DNA of 7,843 nucleotides, from the NCBI GenBank assembly GCA_013698395.1, contig JACCUZ010000092.1, forward strand, positions 1 through 7,843. Direction: 5' to 3'. Shown one piece after another: positions 7,450 through 7,843 of this stretch (positions are counted from its first letter, which is position 1; every line of letters starts with the position of its first letter). Both the position numbers and the translations under genes were made by a program. Source of the stretch: Sporichthyaceae bacterium (GTDB taxonomy: Bacteria > Actinomycetota > Actinomycetes > JACCUZ01). The notes below the pieces were generated by a model. The model ran no database searches and was not told where the DNA came from. It worked only from the letters and a program-made list of their open reading frames with translations.

Positions 7450-7485
7450 GCTCGAGAGGCTAGCTTCCGCGGCCGGTGCTCCGTC
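7449..7485 (-). promoter_or_regulatory. Candidate leaderless promoter of the nitrilase-hyuA-hyuB operon
   Basis: The minus-strand hexamer TAGCCT (7457-7462) fits the actinobacterial -10 pattern TANNNT. It ends 7 nt before the A of the nitrilase ATG, so transcription would start at or next to the start codon. No Shine-Dalgarno sequence is visible before this ATG, as expected for a leaderless mRNA. The hexamer at -35 spacing (GACGGA, 7480-7485, 17-bp spacer) is poor. The 46-bp gap after the HNH stop holds no other clear signal and no terminator, so read-through from the HNH gene is also possible. Confidence 0.4.
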
Positions 7486-7495
7486 GGGGGCGCGG

Positions 7496-7843
7496 TCACG
7501 CCGCCGGGTCCACACCGGCCAGGTAGTCGGCGAAGACGATCTCGATCCCGGAGGACCGGTCCGGCGGGGCTGCCCATCCGGGCGGGTGGGTTCCGGGCTG
7601 GGGTGGTGGCCGGGAGGTGTAGCGGTGCCCGGTGGGGGTGATGGTCTCGATCCGGTGCGAGCCGGGGGCGCTGTGCAGTGCCGGCCGGGCCCGCCAGCCG
7701 GGGGCCTGTTTGGCCAGGTTGCAGGCCTCGCAGAGGCCTTGGCCGTTGCCGGCGCTGGTCGGGCCGCCGGCGGCGTGCGGGTGGGCGTGGTCGGCCTGGC
7801 GGACCGGGGCGTCACACCACGGGGTGCGGCAGGTCTGGTCGCG
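7496..7843 (-). CDS. HNH endonuclease, DUF222/13E12 type, C-terminal part (cut by window edge)
   Basis: The last 115 codons of a gene that runs off the right edge, so no start codon is visible. Reading in from 7843, the frame opens directly in the HNH nuclease domain. It has CRTPWCDAP with a first Cys pair (5, 10 of the fragment) and ADHAHPHAAGGPTS with the Asp-His active-site pair (19, 20). Then comes NGQGLCEACNLAKQAPGW with a second Cys pair (38, 41) and the conserved Asn. The four cysteines probably bind structural zinc. A Pro-rich tail follows (THRY-like TGHRYTSRPPPQP, then HPPGW) and a final acidic segment IEIVFADYLAGVD. This wording is typical of the multi-copy actinobacterial HNH proteins that carry an N-terminal DUF222 domain (13E12 repeat family of mycobacteria). 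The N-terminal domain is presumed to lie outside the window. The cellular role of the family is unsettled. It is on the same strand as, and 46 bp upstream of, the nitrilase gene, probably without functional connection. Confidence 0.88.
   Translation of the reverse strand, partial: RDQTCRTPWCDAPVRQADHAHPHAAGGPTSAGNGQGLCEACNLAKQAPGWRARPALHSAPGSHRIETITPTGHRYTSRPPPQPGTHPPGWAAPPDRSSGIEIVFADYLAGVDPAA

Noticed and set aside
7450..7815. Extension of the nitrilase frame upstream to 7815
   Set aside because: Thr/Pro/Arg-rich low-complexity translation overlapping the real HNH frame. The family N-terminus begins at 7449.

Overview
The window is very GC-rich. It combines strong third-position G/C bias, a 13E12-type HNH endonuclease tail, Sec/Tat-style secreted proteins and tightly overlapping operon genes. 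This points to a chromosomal segment of a high-GC actinobacterium, possibly Nocardioidaceae or a relative. That lineage guess rests on remembered family resemblance, not a search. Coding density is high, and no stretch over 300 bases lacks a gene.

Left part (1-2614): two divergently oriented genes for exported proteins share a 141-bp intergenic region (491-631). On the minus strand is a small four-cysteine secreted protein (26-490, function unknown). On the plus strand is a 660-residue exported beta-propeller protein of the Beta_propel type (632-2614). Its true start is the ATG at 632 behind GGAGGT, not the TTG at 557.

Middle and right part (2619-7449, all minus strand): a three-gene, translationally coupled operon, read right to left. 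It encodes a nitrilase-superfamily amidohydrolase (6526-7449), then hydantoinase A/oxoprolinase (HyuA, 4463-6526), then hydantoinase B/oxoprolinase (HyuB, 2619-4466). The first junction is a 1-bp TGATG overlap and the second a 4-bp GTGA overlap, so the products are probably made together. HyuA and HyuB would form an ATP-dependent cyclic-amide (lactam, hydantoin or oxoproline-like) hydrolase, or a related ATP-dependent carboxylase. The nitrilase would cleave a linear amide, carbamoyl or nitrile compound just before or after that step. The actual substrate cannot be read from the sequence. HyuB ends tail-to-tail with the beta-propeller gene with only 4 bp between stop codons.

Right edge (7496-7843, minus strand): the C-terminal 115 codons of an HNH endonuclease of the actinobacterial DUF222/13E12 type run off the window. 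It lies 46 bp upstream of the nitrilase gene. The nitrilase ATG has no clear Shine-Dalgarno sequence but has a TANNNT element 7 nt upstream, which suggests a leaderless transcript.

No tRNA, rRNA, CRISPR array, insertion sequence or convincing intrinsic terminator was seen.
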